Below the pieces are notes generated by a model that did no database searches, was not told the origin of the DNA, and was given only the letters and a program-made list of their open reading frames with translations. A stretch of 64,000 bases of DNA, taken from NCBI GenBank assembly GCA_009760855.2, contig WPIO01000008.1, positions 6,263,501-6,327,500 on the forward strand, written 5' to 3'. The DNA comes from Cristatella mucedo. Lineage: Eukaryota > Bryozoa > Phylactolaemata > Cristatellidae. The position numbers were made by a program, and so were the translations under genes. Positions 13,201-26,900 of the stretch are shown piece by piece. The stretch's first letter is position 1. Each line of letters begins with the position of its first letter.

Positions 13201-16200
13201 TTGAGCGCCACATCTTGCCTGGGCATCTACGACACTGTATTTAAATGATTTAGGTTATATCTAAGGGGAATACTTCAGAGTATCAATGCAAACGGACAGA
13301 AATAATCCTAGGAGCCACTAATATACAGGGTACCTTGGGGGTATGCCCTTGGCTCGCTTCTTTTCACAATTGACGCTCTTCCTCTAGCCGATAAGATCGT
13401 AAAATACAATTTAGGCTTTCAATTCTATATTGATTAATCAGAGTTGTGCCTATAATTTCAACCTTCACAGTTCTCCAGCACGTCGTAGTCTCCCACTCAA
13501 ATACATCGTTGGGTGTATACACAGGTGGCAGCAACATGTTTCAAATTGAATTACGTGAAACCAACTTATTAGTTATGGGTAAGCCAAGTGTGAGACAGAA
13601 ATTGATGAGCTTAACACTAAAAATCTACACTGTCGTCCTATCTTCTGCTGAATCTGCGAAAATTCTGGGCGCCCTATTCCAAAGTGACTAATCACTAGAC
13701 GACCAGATTTGCACCACTGTCAAGGCAGCCTACTTTCAACTACGTGACACTGCTGAAATTCGGGCTAGCTTAGACAAGGAACTACATTAATATTGGTCGA
13801 TGCATTTATGACATCCCTTTCCGAATTCTATTACTCAATACTTCTTGGCCTACTGGCCGTGCGATCAACGGCTTAGAGTAATGCAATGTAATGTCTGTAA
13901 CTCCACAGAGTTTCATAAAGACCACGACTCGGCTGTTCGGCTTGTCTGCCGTGAGCATAGCAGTTTTATATTCGTTTTCGTCAGTCTGCACAGGCCTAAA
14001 GTTTTTTGTTTCTCATTCTGTATGCTGTTTAAGGTTATTGTCGCGGATTTAAATGATAATGAATTTGTATATTACCAAACGAGAACCTAATATCCGACTA
14101 GGCACTTCGACGTTCTGCAGAGAAAGCAAAATGACAAGACTGGGGCTAACATACACAATGTCAACTAGTGTCTTTCGGCTTGTGCAATCAGGCGCTTACA
14201 GCTGGTGCAAAACTCTGCAGCTCAGCTTGCCTGTCGTGAGCATTGCAGTAGCCAAAGCCTTAATACTTCTCGCCTACCGCAGTGACTCAAATTCAAGCAA
14301 TGCATAGACTTCATGGTTCTGTCACTCCCTTTTAAGTCTTTTAATTCTTTGGCTCCATGATACCTATCGGATATACTCTTCCACAAGGCTAAGCATCGTA
14401 CCACTTGCTTTTCGGAATCTAATTGTTTACCTACACATCGTACGAGCCTCAAATCATGTGGAGACCGTGCCTTTTGTTCGTATGCTCTCAAACCTGGAAC
14501 TCACTTCCAACTTTGGTCACGACATCTCCTGCCTTGACCGTGTAAAAAAACTGAAAATGCATCTATGTATCGCAGCATTTTTAGTGGGTCAATGTGATTC
14601 GACCTCTATGTGCTTATGCGTGCTGACACGGCGCATGCTGCCACTAACGAAATGTGCATGGCGAGCCTTTGAATGTCACCCCTAACCATGTTATTCTTGT
14701 TGCTTATTGAGCATGCTACATTTAACCGTTCAATCGTGTTTCCTTTGCTTCAAATGTAAAGTGCTTAGAAAGAGATCGAGTTCTCAGAGGGTCCTATATC
14801 AATTGCATTTGTAATATTGTATTATAAGTCTAACATGGATAGGGTTGACATACATTGCCAACCCGTCTGCTGATTGAGCATTATAATAACGGATGCCGTG
14901 GGACAAAGAACTATTCTGGAAAAAGTAATTGTGATGAAAAATTATAGAGCGCCATCTTAGTTTAGTGGAAAGGAACTCGGCAGTTTCTGATTGTGCGGAA
15001 GTTGGACATAATTTCATCGTTCTTGACTGCCGGAGGGGTTGTAGGAAAAAAGGGAGGCCCAGGTCGCCATTCCCCATGGGAATACCCCCGGCCCCCTTAG
15101 CTCCACCAGACTCAAATCCGTAATACAGAAATGAGAATACAGTTATGTATATTAAACTACTGCAAATACATGATCAAACTTTTAAATTCGATCACGAAAT
15201 GTCATGTCGTGATTTTTTATTATTAGTATGCTTAGGTAAACTTGGAATGAGGACGACAATATGAGAATAAGAACATCGATTTTTCTCGCTTCAACGTCGG
15301 AAACAATGCTCACATAGCTAAGTGTAGCTAAGTATAATCACAAATTGCATAAATATTTGCAGCTGCGAATTAAAGTTTAATTAAATTCACCTACTTGCCA
15401 CTGTTGGTGATAAGTTGACTGTAGTACCACCCTTTGAACTAGTGCTGGAATTATTTTTCAGTGTCTGCAGAGTTGCTTCACTTAAAGACGAAGCTCCGCT
15501 GATGCTAATACCAATCACAGCCGGATCAATCACGATCTATAACGCAGAATGTGATCATGCAAATACTCACTCAGGAGGCTGATTTTCTAATAAAAATATA
15601 GACTACATTCTGCCTCTAAAAATGACGGCAATTGTATCATTGCATCTTGATCAGTAAACTACTGAGTACTATTTTTATTACCTATAGTCAATATTGACTG
15701 AAAAAAACGTTACTTTGTGGATAGTAGTAATTTTGTCGGACCCACATACTAAGTAATATGGCAGCAAGGAAGGCATACGTTTCGATGCCAGTTCGTAGTT
15801 ATTTCATTCATCAAGCAGACAATGTCATGCAACCAGAAACCGTTTGGAACTATTGTGTTCGGTTGGGGCTAGGTAATACTTAAAAACATGGTTTTATATT
15901 TATTAGTCAACTCATAGCAACGAGATTGAGTAGTTGAAGGTAAACGTGTAATTTCATATTTATAAACCATCAGTTTTAATTGAACCAACAGTAGAAGACT
16001 AAATCCTTTCCCTTCTAAATTATTTTTTTTTGTATTTTATTGAAGAAAAACTACAACAGAATTTAGCTTGCACCAAGTCTGGCCTATTTCTTTAGGGTTC
16101 ATCGGTTCCTGTTATTTCTCAAGATACTTCCAGAGAATTCGAAGATAACTAGTTATCATCCATCATTTTAGCTCCAGTTTATTTTTGTAAGAACAGGAAA

Positions 16201-17849
16201 CTGCTATCCACAGAATTAATCTACAACAATCCTATTCTATCATGGTTCCGTTCTATGACATATGGAACGTTTCTGTTGATGGCCTTTAGACGTGGGTAAT
16301 CTGCCATATCTGCCTCCTCTAATTTTCAAATTTTTGTGGAAACTGCTCATGGATTTCATAGTAATCTTTATTAAATTTCTAATACTACGATACACCTTCA
16401 CTGTAAATATTGCATGCATCCGGCTGATGTTTCAGCAGTGATTGACGTTGGTGACAGAGAGCTGAAGAATTAAGAAATCGTACATACTATAGTTAACATA
16501 GTTAAACACTTTAACTCAGCAAAAACGGCTTCATTTTAGATTTCCATCCGAAGTAATTCAAAAAAATGACGGTGTGACAGACAGAAAGACTTTCTTAACC
16601 AGAAAGAGCCTATTATTCATGGTAATAACGTGAGCATTGGTTCACAGAATATGAGCAAAAATAAACTAGGTAAAGTCTCTTTGGGAAGTCACCCACCATC
16701 ACAGTCAAGTCAGGAGAAGCCAATCTTAAGTACATATGGTTAAAATTGCATCTAAACAGTTTTTGCATCCTTTGTGGGCTAGTGATTAGAGTTGTTGAGT
16801 TGAAGTATTTCCTTGGAATCCTTAGCTACGTCCCTAATCGCAGACAGGTATTGAACTTGATGACTAGCTGTATAAGCAATCTTCAGAATCAAACTATAGA
16901 CTTCAAGGCTGTAAAATTATCTAAATTACAAGCACCTGGTAATGGTGTAACCGCGGCACCACTAGCTTGAGGCGCAAAGCATTTATATTTAGTAGGTGTA
17001 TTTTGGATGTCAAATGAGAAAGAGTTCCATTTTCATAGGCATTTAAGTTATAGAAATTGCAGACATAAAGGGTCAAATGTCTGATGGACAGGTGTTCGAT
17101 TTATCCGTCTCCGTAGCTGATTTAAATCACTTTAAATGACAAGTACGGTTGGAAGTCATAAGCATAACCAACATCTTGTGTCATTATAAATCTTTCAAGA
17201 AGGTCTGTATAAACGGAGAACAGCAAAGGGCCAAGATTAAACCTTTGTAAAATTCCACCGGTGGCTAGTGTTCTGAATCATTACAGACATGTGAAGAAAA
17301 TGACACGATTAGTTAAGTAAGATTCCAAAAAATCAGGAAATCAGCAGCCGGGTTGATCATAGTTCTCAATGGTGGCGACGTCTACTCCTATACCGGGCGT
17401 GCTGTTTCAAAACCACTTGCCATCGGATGAGCACATTACAAACGTTTTTTTTTCGTTGTTCACTCGCTTGCAAATAAACCTATAGATTGCTGCATTTTAA
17501 TTAACTATGGAAGTCTGGCTTCTGTTAATTTCTATTCAAAACTCGTGCAAAGCTGTGCAGCTCTTCCGGTCTGCTATCAACAGTGTAGCTTCCATATCGC
17601 ACTGCTTCTTTCTTAGCTTCACTGGTTCTCAATCGACATCGAATCGACTTCAGGATAATTGCTTAGAGTAACTTCGCTTGCTCGCACCAGCTGACATATT
17701 TAACTTTCTCGGTTGTCCAGTTTGATATGCTTGGTCCAGCGGTTAAGGTGCTCGCCCCGACCATCTGGCTTAGGTCGTGGGCTCGAGCTCCGAGGCACAT
17801 GTGAAGCGCCTGAATAGAGATTAAGTTCTCTTGGGACGCTATGCAAATA

Positions 17850-17911
<62 letters not shown>

Positions 17912-20900
17912 CACTGGTTCCTGAGCTTTCGTTCGCATCGTCGTTCACTGCCTCTAAATTGAAATCAATGGTGCTAGGACCTTCAGTTAGTATTTACCGA
18001 AAGTCTGGAACTCGCTCCCACCTTCTGTGGCCACCTGCATTGGTTTTGAATCATGTAAGTCTAGCTAAAGATGCACGGGTTAGGCTCAGCACTCCATGTG
18101 CCCTAGTAAACTAGTCTTTTTTGAAATCCTGCATTTTTAGTTCTTAATAGTGCACGATGCAGCCCAAGAAACAAGCCATGAGTCTATCTAGCCGGTGGCC
18201 TTGGGTATCTGCTTCGGTGGTTTTTCATGCATGTTTAAGCGTGATACCCTGCTTGTCATAAAACCATGGTCTTTGCTTCTCCTGCTGCGAGCTATAAACT
18301 GCTAGCCACATAAAGCGCGCCTATAGAGGTTTGGCTATCATTAGATGATATGAAAGTGACTTAACACCTGTATCATTATTGGTATACGCTGAAAAAGTTT
18401 AATGCTGGGAGAGATCAAGGCGCAAGTACTGCTGCTGCATTCAATATGTATGGTAAGAGATGTTTCCTAGCATTGTTTTATGGTTGTGGGCTAGATCACT
18501 AAATAAACTGTTATTATTTTTTAATATATTTTTCTTGGTTTGCAACAAAAATTAAATTGTTATGAACAACTTTTAATAATTAAATATTGATTACACTATT
18601 TTACGTGATTTAATGTTGAGAGGTAGTGAATTAATCAATCTTAAATGTTATGGAATAGCAGCTGTAATATAAGTAAACGCACATTCTAATTTTTTATTTC
18701 TATGCACATGACACCATGCTGTACCCATGCATTTGTCCTTCCCACCTTCCAGCATGTAAACATCTCTTACTTCCTAGCTGAGTGTATTTTCGAAGCTCGC
18801 ACTTAGATGGCAGTTCATTTTCTCAAGTTGAATTTTTTACAATAAAACCTGCTTACTTTAAAGCGCAAACGGATAATTCCTCACAAATTGAAAAATCTAG
18901 CTCTCAAAATGAGCTCGGCCAGCGTATCTGCTCTACTATGTGCACAACAAATTGGAATGTTGTCTTCCAACTTTTGACCTTTTATTCAACGACTTCATCA
19001 ACTCCACAGTCAAGTCTGCCCAAGTTGAGCTGTGCAACAGTGTTACCATTTGGGCCAGCCTAGACAAAGATTTAAAGGGACATTCATGTTGATCGACTCA
19101 TTTGTGACAGTCCCATTTGGACCTCCGTCACTAACTATTGCTTGGTGTTATTACTTGTGCAGTAAGGATATTATAGTTAGTGCGAAACTCTGCAGCTAGG
19201 TTTGTCTATTGTGAACATCATAGGCGCTACATTGCATCTCTCCTCACTGACTTGCACTGACTATCCATCAAGCAGCGTATGTAATCCAAGATTCAGTCAT
19301 CACATTTGCGTTTCTGTATTCTCTGTGTCTAGCCTGAATGGCCAAAATGATTCTCAAATCGACCAAGCATCCCATGCCTGCACTTCTGACTCAAGTCGCA
19401 GAGCTGTGCCTCGAGCCAACCTCAACTCCTTGGAGACCATGCCTTTGGTTCGTACGTTTCCAAAGCTAAACTATCTCCCGGTGACTTCATGATACCTCCT
19501 GACTTATATAAATTGAAACTGAAGGTAATACCTTACTTATATAGATTAAAGCGGAGGGTAACTCATGGCATTTTCGGGGTATTAGTGAATTATCATTTGT
19601 ATGCTTATGCATGCTGACACTCTGCAGGGTATCATCAACATTATCGACATTGATTATAATTTATTGGTTCATTTAACTGCCTAAACATAATTTTCCGTGG
19701 CTGCTAATCAAAGTGTCTAATATCTTTATTTTTTATAATAATTCTAGCTATCTATTGCAATACACAATGTAGAGTAATGCAAATTGATCAAATAGGTCCA
19801 AGACAGTGGTATATCACTTCTACCTAGGATGTTAGTCGCAATGACAATAGGGGCGTTGCAGGAATGGCAAAATTACTTGAATCCAAACATATATATTACC
19901 CGGTAAATTTTTATTTTCGATATTCCCTAACTAGATTTTTTACGCAGTCTTTAAGAGAATCTCGGAGAAATAAAGAAGACCAACGAATGAACAACAATTT
20001 GTTGACAATATAATACAATTCAGGCTTTTTAAATAGTGGTTGAATGAAGGCTGAAATAAATGGCTTCAAACATGACAAAATTAAGTAACAGCAGGCTGCA
20101 GTTTTCCAAATGTAAAAAAACGTCGACGGATAGGTCTGGCATAGGGTCTGCCGACGAGATCTTTTTATTGACCCCAATTATGATATTGCATTCGTCTAGG
20201 AAGAACTCGGTGTAACTTCAAAAGTTTTTGTCGTTTGGAACTCTGAGGTTGCTTTAGGCAGAATTGCAAATTCGGAGACACGAATACACACATTTTGCAA
20301 TGGGGAATACATAAATAGTATCAGCCACTACTCGAATATTCCAGAGTGATTGCTTCTCTGCCCATTACAAAGTAGTCACAGACGTACTGTTTGAACATAG
20401 TTCGATTGCTGTCCAATCTTGGTTTAACCCGGGTAAATTTAAAGCAGCTAGTCATTTGAACTTTTCTAACAGACCAATAAGTGTGTAATCAGTTCACTGG
20501 CTGAAAAGTCTTTAGGGAAGAATGTTCTTCTATAGAGCTGCTACGTTGACATTTTACAGCCTCGTTGAGAGTCTAGGTATGTCCATGAAGTCTGGCCACA
20601 TATAAAAAACTCGTCTCATGTCCACATTTATAATTATTTAAAATAAATTACTGCATTCAAGTTACGCTGACTAGCTTAGTCGTTATACACAAAGAGAGGG
20701 TCAGTAGAGTGTCTCTGATTGTTTTGCTTGATCTTTCAGCAGAGTTTGATACTATCGATCATCAAAGTCTTCTAGAGTACCTCTCATCTCGCTTGGGCAT
20801 CACTGGCACTGCTCTGCAATGGTTCAGATCATATCTCAGTGGCAGACTCCCGAGTATTGACGTGAATGGATAAAGATCATCCGAGGTACCTCTGAAATAT

Positions 20901-23900
20901 GGGGTACCTCAGGGCTCCGTGATAGGTCGTGTTCTTTTCACGGTTAATACTCTCGCTCTTGCTTATGTGATTGCAAAGCACAGTCTAGGCTTTCACTTCT
21001 ATGCGGATGACAATCAGTTGTACCTTTGCTTTGATCCCTCCCAGCCTTCGAGCACCTCGAATTCTCCGAAATCCCTTGCTGTATGTATTGGTGACGTCCG
21101 CACATGGATGACAGCAAATTTTCTTAAACATAACAATTAGAACTAACTAATTAATTATAGGCAAATCCAGTCTGATTCAGGAATTGGAAAGGCTAACGCT
21201 CAAAATGGGCTCTGTTGGCATATCTCCTGTTGAATCAGCTCGAAATCTAGGTGTCATATTCCAAAGTGACCTCTCCTTAGACGACCGTATTAGCTCCACA
21301 ATCAAATCTGTCTACTTTCAGATACCTAACAGTGCTAAAATTCGGGCTCGTTTAGATAAGGATACAACGTCTAAGTTGGTCCATGGATTGGTGATATCCT
21401 GTCTGGTCTTCTGTAACTCACTGGTTGCTGGCCTACCAGCATGTGCAATCAGGCGAGTACAGTTAGTGAAAAAGTCAGCAGCTAGGCTTGTCTGTCGTGA
21501 GCTTCGCATTTGCCACATCAAACAACTTCTCGCCGACATGTACAGGCTATATGTCAAACAGGGGATCAAATTCAAGGTGTTGTCGCTCACTTTTATATCA
21601 ATTCATTCTTTGGCTCAAGCCTATCTGTCAGATCTAAAACCCACCAGGCAAACATAGTAAAAATAATAATATTAATGATGGTAATAATAATCCACTTGAT
21701 AAAGCGCCCCCAGAGAACAAAACCTCTCTTTAGGAGCTATACATTGACTGCAAGGGGAAATGCAATTGAATGGCGAGTAATATCATGCTTAATAAGCAAA
21801 CAAAATGAATAACAAGGTTAGGGGTGACATGGACATGGTCAGCATACAAATGTGGCTGTAGTACCAAAAGCTTTTCGGAATCCAGAAGTTTACCTATCTG
21901 GTACAAACCTCAAATCCTTTGGAGTCCATGCATTTAGTTCGTATGCTCCCAAGCCGGAATATCCCTCCCGACTTGCGTCGCAACAACCCTTGATCGACCA
22001 CATTAAAAGCGAACTTAAAATCACACATATTTAGGACTGCATTTAGTGGGTTCCCGTGATTCGTCCTTCGTATGCTTAAGCGTGCTGACAATGCATGCTG
22101 CCACTAACCACACTTGCATACTGACCCTGTGCATTTCACTCCTAATCATGTAATTCATGCTGTTTATCAAGCATGATATGAATCACCATTAATTTGTGTT
22201 TCCATTTGTAGCAAATATAAAGCGCCTAGAAAGCGCTTGAGTTCTCTGAGTGAGCTCTATAAAGTGCATTATTATTTCTATTGATATTATTAAAATATCT
22301 TTGGCAATCGTCTCTATCTCGGAAAGAATTAGCACTCCGAGGTAACTACTGGTACGTTACGTGAATTTAAAACATAATTTGCACCAAGAAAAGTTGCCAT
22401 GAATGTCAGTGCTAGAGAAAGTAGCCAATATAAATGACGAGGACAGAGGTACCCTCAAATCTTTACTGCTAAATGTCATTTTCTTTAATTGCAGGTTTAT
22501 TTAACTTGTTCATCCGAAATTTGATCCACTATATAGTTCTATGTATGGTATGTAAATGGTGCACGGGTTAACAGAATGGATAATGGAAATTCCCAACCAT
22601 TGATGATAGAGTTGCAGGATTTTTTTGATGCAGTTACTTAAAAATAAAATCTAGCTTAGAATGAAGTTAATGTATTATAATGAAATATTAGCTCTAGTTT
22701 CTTTGGAAGATATACGGTGGTTTACACTATTCTTAACTATGCACGAGAAGAAGTTATTTTTAACAGCTGTATCACAATCGTGACTTCTGGCTTTTGAAAA
22801 ATGAAAAAAAATGATATTATTCATCAGTTGGTAAGCTAAAACCTACAAAGACACACCCACACATACGGAACACACTCCTCGAACTTACATGCCCGCAAAC
22901 ACGCACACACACACACACACATACACACGCCCAGGCACGCACACACACCGGAGTTGTATAAAAAGTACTAATGATTTTTAAAGAGTAATTTCTATTAGGA
23001 TTACAAGATACGAACCGATCATCGAAGACAGCAAACGTACAGCAGAAACTAATGATAGTTGACCACATAATTCTAAAAGTACTCGTATGAGCAACACATT
23101 GCTTAATGTGAAGTTAAAAAGATAATTCATTAAAAGTTTGTAATTGAATATTGTTCATTCATATCTACTAATCAAACGACAAAGCGAGAAAGCCCGTCAC
23201 CCCGGAAAATGGCTCACTTACGTTTGGTGGCAAGATTGTGCACTCCTGCACGAAACTAGTGTGACTCAGCAAAGCAAGACCACAGGCATTAAAGCACATG
23301 TTTAAAATAGCTTTAGAAAGGCATTTTTACTTACTTGGAATGCTACGTTGGGTTCCTGGAGACTAAGATAGCTTTCGTTGATCGAGATGCTATCGCCTGA
23401 GGCAGCTAAGGTCAAAGCAAGCAGCGAGGTTTCCAGACTTCGCTGAACACTACCAAAAATAAAGAAGCATGTTTGTAACTTAAGGGTCACTCAAATGGCA
23501 TTAACTTCAAGAGAGATTCACTAAAATATCAACTGAGGTGGCAATAAAGGGCAACACTGTTTTTAGTTGTGTGAATACTCGAAAAATTACTCTATTTATT
23601 TTAATTAATATATTACTCATTTGGTGAACCAGGTGAATCTGATTCCTAAATAGAAAGCAGTGACTAATCGACTGCTGAAGTAAACGTGGCAAAATGTAAG
23701 CAGCTGCTTAAAATACTACGTAATCTGAGTTCAAATTAAAGTGAAACCAACTAGAGCTGAATAAAACCTGAACTCTGCATTTTACTAAAATGATTTTGCT
23801 AGCTTTTAGTATAATTTAAAAGCAAACAATCTGAGCGAGTGACCTTTGCATTCGCTGCAAGTTGTCTGCCTTTTCAGGGTGCTCTAGTATAAGTATCTGA

Positions 23901-26900
23901 GCCCCTGCATAACCGGAAAGCCGGCCGCATCACATCTGAATACATCTCAAGCAATGGAGCCGGCTGGCTACCCTCTCGAGCGAGTCACACCCCTCGACTT
24001 CGTCGCTTCTCATTAAAGCACTGCTGCTGCGGCAGAGATGTCGAAATTCCGGCAAATCGAATGCGGGCTGGATAAGTTCGAGCTAGGTTTGTTAATGGCG
24101 CACGAGAGGTGCTAGCGCACCATTGGCTCAGCGATCCGAGCAATGGCGGGGCACGTGTCGATGTCGGTTGCAGCTCTCAGCTGGACTCAAAGAGAGTTTC
24201 GTAGGCATTGAAAGTGGTCGGCGCACCGTGACTTTAGTTCCTATGCTGCCGAAGTCTGGAACTCACTTTCAACACATGCCGCAAAGTCGTTATCTAATAT
24301 GACAACGTTTAAAAAGAAGCTTAAAACGAACCTGTGCACTTGGTGGGTCTTTGTTAGTTGTTCCTCCTGTGTATGTACCTGCTTACACTATGCCAGCTGA
24401 TTGTTACCACCGAACATGTTACCACCAAAAATTTGATAATAGTTTCTATTAAGCACCTGTTAAGTGCCCAGAGAGAGATTTGATTCTCTCAGGGTGCTAT
24501 AAACATGTATAATAGCAATACTTACTATTATTATTATTTTTAAAGTGAGTGAAAAAACCTTGAAGTCACTGCGTGAATTAGAGCCAGTGTTCTCACTAAC
24601 CATACATTTTCTTACAACATATAAAAATAAGTCAAGAAGTAATTATTTCTTATTTGAGTACAAACAGTTTTCTAAAAATTGGTCTTAACAAGCATGCTGA
24701 TAACCCTTATCTAGGAATTAGAAGTTGGATAATGACTAAACGAAAGGCATTGATTGCGATTAAAGTCATACAGCAAAGAGTTTTTATTTCATTTCCGAAT
24801 TTGTTTGGCGGTTTTTAAGGATGTTTCAATGGAGCTCTAGTGCTTGAAAAAGCCATTTACAATGGAACTATTACCAATCGTGCTGCTTTAAACTGAAATC
24901 AGGAACCAAGAATGCGATTCTTCTTAGTTCGGCAGAAACTCAATGGAAAGGTAGCTGAAATTACAGCTAAAAGACTCGAAGCTAATTTATAATAATAACA
25001 ACAATAATAATCATAATAATGCATTTGATAAAGCGCCCTTAGAGAACTTAATCTCTTTTTAGACGCTTTACGTTTGCTGAGAAGGGAAACTCTATTAAAT
25101 TGGTGAGTCTGGTGAGTCTGGAAATTGGTGAGTGAGATATCACGCTAGATAAACAACATGAATTACATGGTTAGGAATGACATGCACAGGGTGAACAAGC
25201 ATATGTGGTTAGTGGCAGCATGCACAGTGCCAGAACGTTTAAGCACATGAAGGACGAATCACAGGGACCCACTAAATGCTGTCCTAAATAGGTGTGTTTT
25301 TAAGTTCTTTTTAAATGTGGTCAAGTGAGGGGATGTTCTGAAGACTGTCGAAAGGAAGTTCCGGGCTTAGGGAGTATACGAACTCAATGCCTGGTCTCCA
25401 AAGGATTTGAGGTTTGTACGAGGTATTGAAAAACTGTTGGATTCCGAAAAGCAATTGGTGATGCTTTGCCTGGTGAGAAGCGGATCTAAGAGATAGGCAG
25501 GAGCCAAATAATGAAGGGACCTAAACGTGAGTGACTAAACCTTTAAGTCGATCCGTTGCTTGACTGGTAGCCCGTGCAGGTCGGCGAGAAGTGGTGTGAT
25601 GTGGCAACTGCAACACTCACGACAGACAAGGCTAGGTGCGTAGTTTTGCACCAGCTGTACTCGCCTGATTGCATATGCCGGTAGGCAAGCAAGCATTGAG
25701 TTACGGAAGTCAAGACGGGATGCCACAAATGCATGGACGAACTTAGACGTGGTATCGTTGACTAAACAATCCCGAACTTTAGCAATGTTATGTAGCTGAA
25801 AGTAGGCACACTTGACTGTGGAGGTAATGTGGTCGTCAAAGGAGGGTTCACTTTGGAACATGTCACCTAGATTTTGAGCTGATTAAACAGGAGATGATAA
25901 TAATAATAATAATAATAATAAAAATGCACTTGATAAAGCGCCATCACATAACCTAATCTCTTTCTAGCTTTACATTGGATACGCTGACAGAGCCAATTTT
26001 GAGGGTCAGCCTTTACAATTTCTGAATTGCACTGGGTTGGCCCAGAACTAGTAAGTTAGTTTTATCATCGTTTAGTTTTAGAAAATTGGCCGCTATCCAT
26101 ATGCTGATGTCATCAATACATGCAGCAAGTGAGTTGAGAGAACTCGAGATGCTCGAAGGCTGGGAGGGATCAAAGCAAAGGTACAACCGAGTGTCATCCT
26201 CATAGAAGTGAAAGCCTAGATTTTGCTTGGCAATCACATCAGCAAGAGATAGAGTACAAACCGTATAAAACAACAGGACCTAGCACGAAGCTCTTAGGAA
26301 CCCATATTTCAGAGGTACCTCGAATGATCTTTGTCTATGCACATCACTATTCCGGAGTCTCCCACTGAGATAGGAACTGAACTATTGCAGAGCAGTGCCA
26401 GGGACGTCCAGACGAGATGGGAGGCGCTCTAGAAGAATTTTGTGATTAATAATATTAAAAGCTGCCGAAAGGTCAAGCAAAAAAAGCACAGACACTCTAC
26501 CTATGTCTGCATTCCCAAGTAGATCGTTGTACACCCTAAGCAATGCTGACTCTGTGGAGTGATTAGCTCTAAAAACGGACTGGAACTTACTAGCCAGGTG
26601 TGAGATTTCGATATATAAGTTCAGCTGGTCCGCCACGACCCTTTCCAGTATCTTTGATAGGAATGGTAGAAGGGAGACTGGGTGGTAGTTTCTCAGGTTC
26701 TCTTGGTCTAGTGTTGCTTTTTTGAGAAGTGGCCTGACTACAGCTTTTTTGAAAGGTGCTGGGACATGACCTGGCGCTAATGACACATTAATGATGTTAG
26801 TTAGGCATGGCAGTAGCAGATCATTGCAACGTAGGAGCAGGACATTGGGAATAGGGTCCAGAGTACTTGTCCTTTTATACTCCCTACCTTCTGGCGAATA

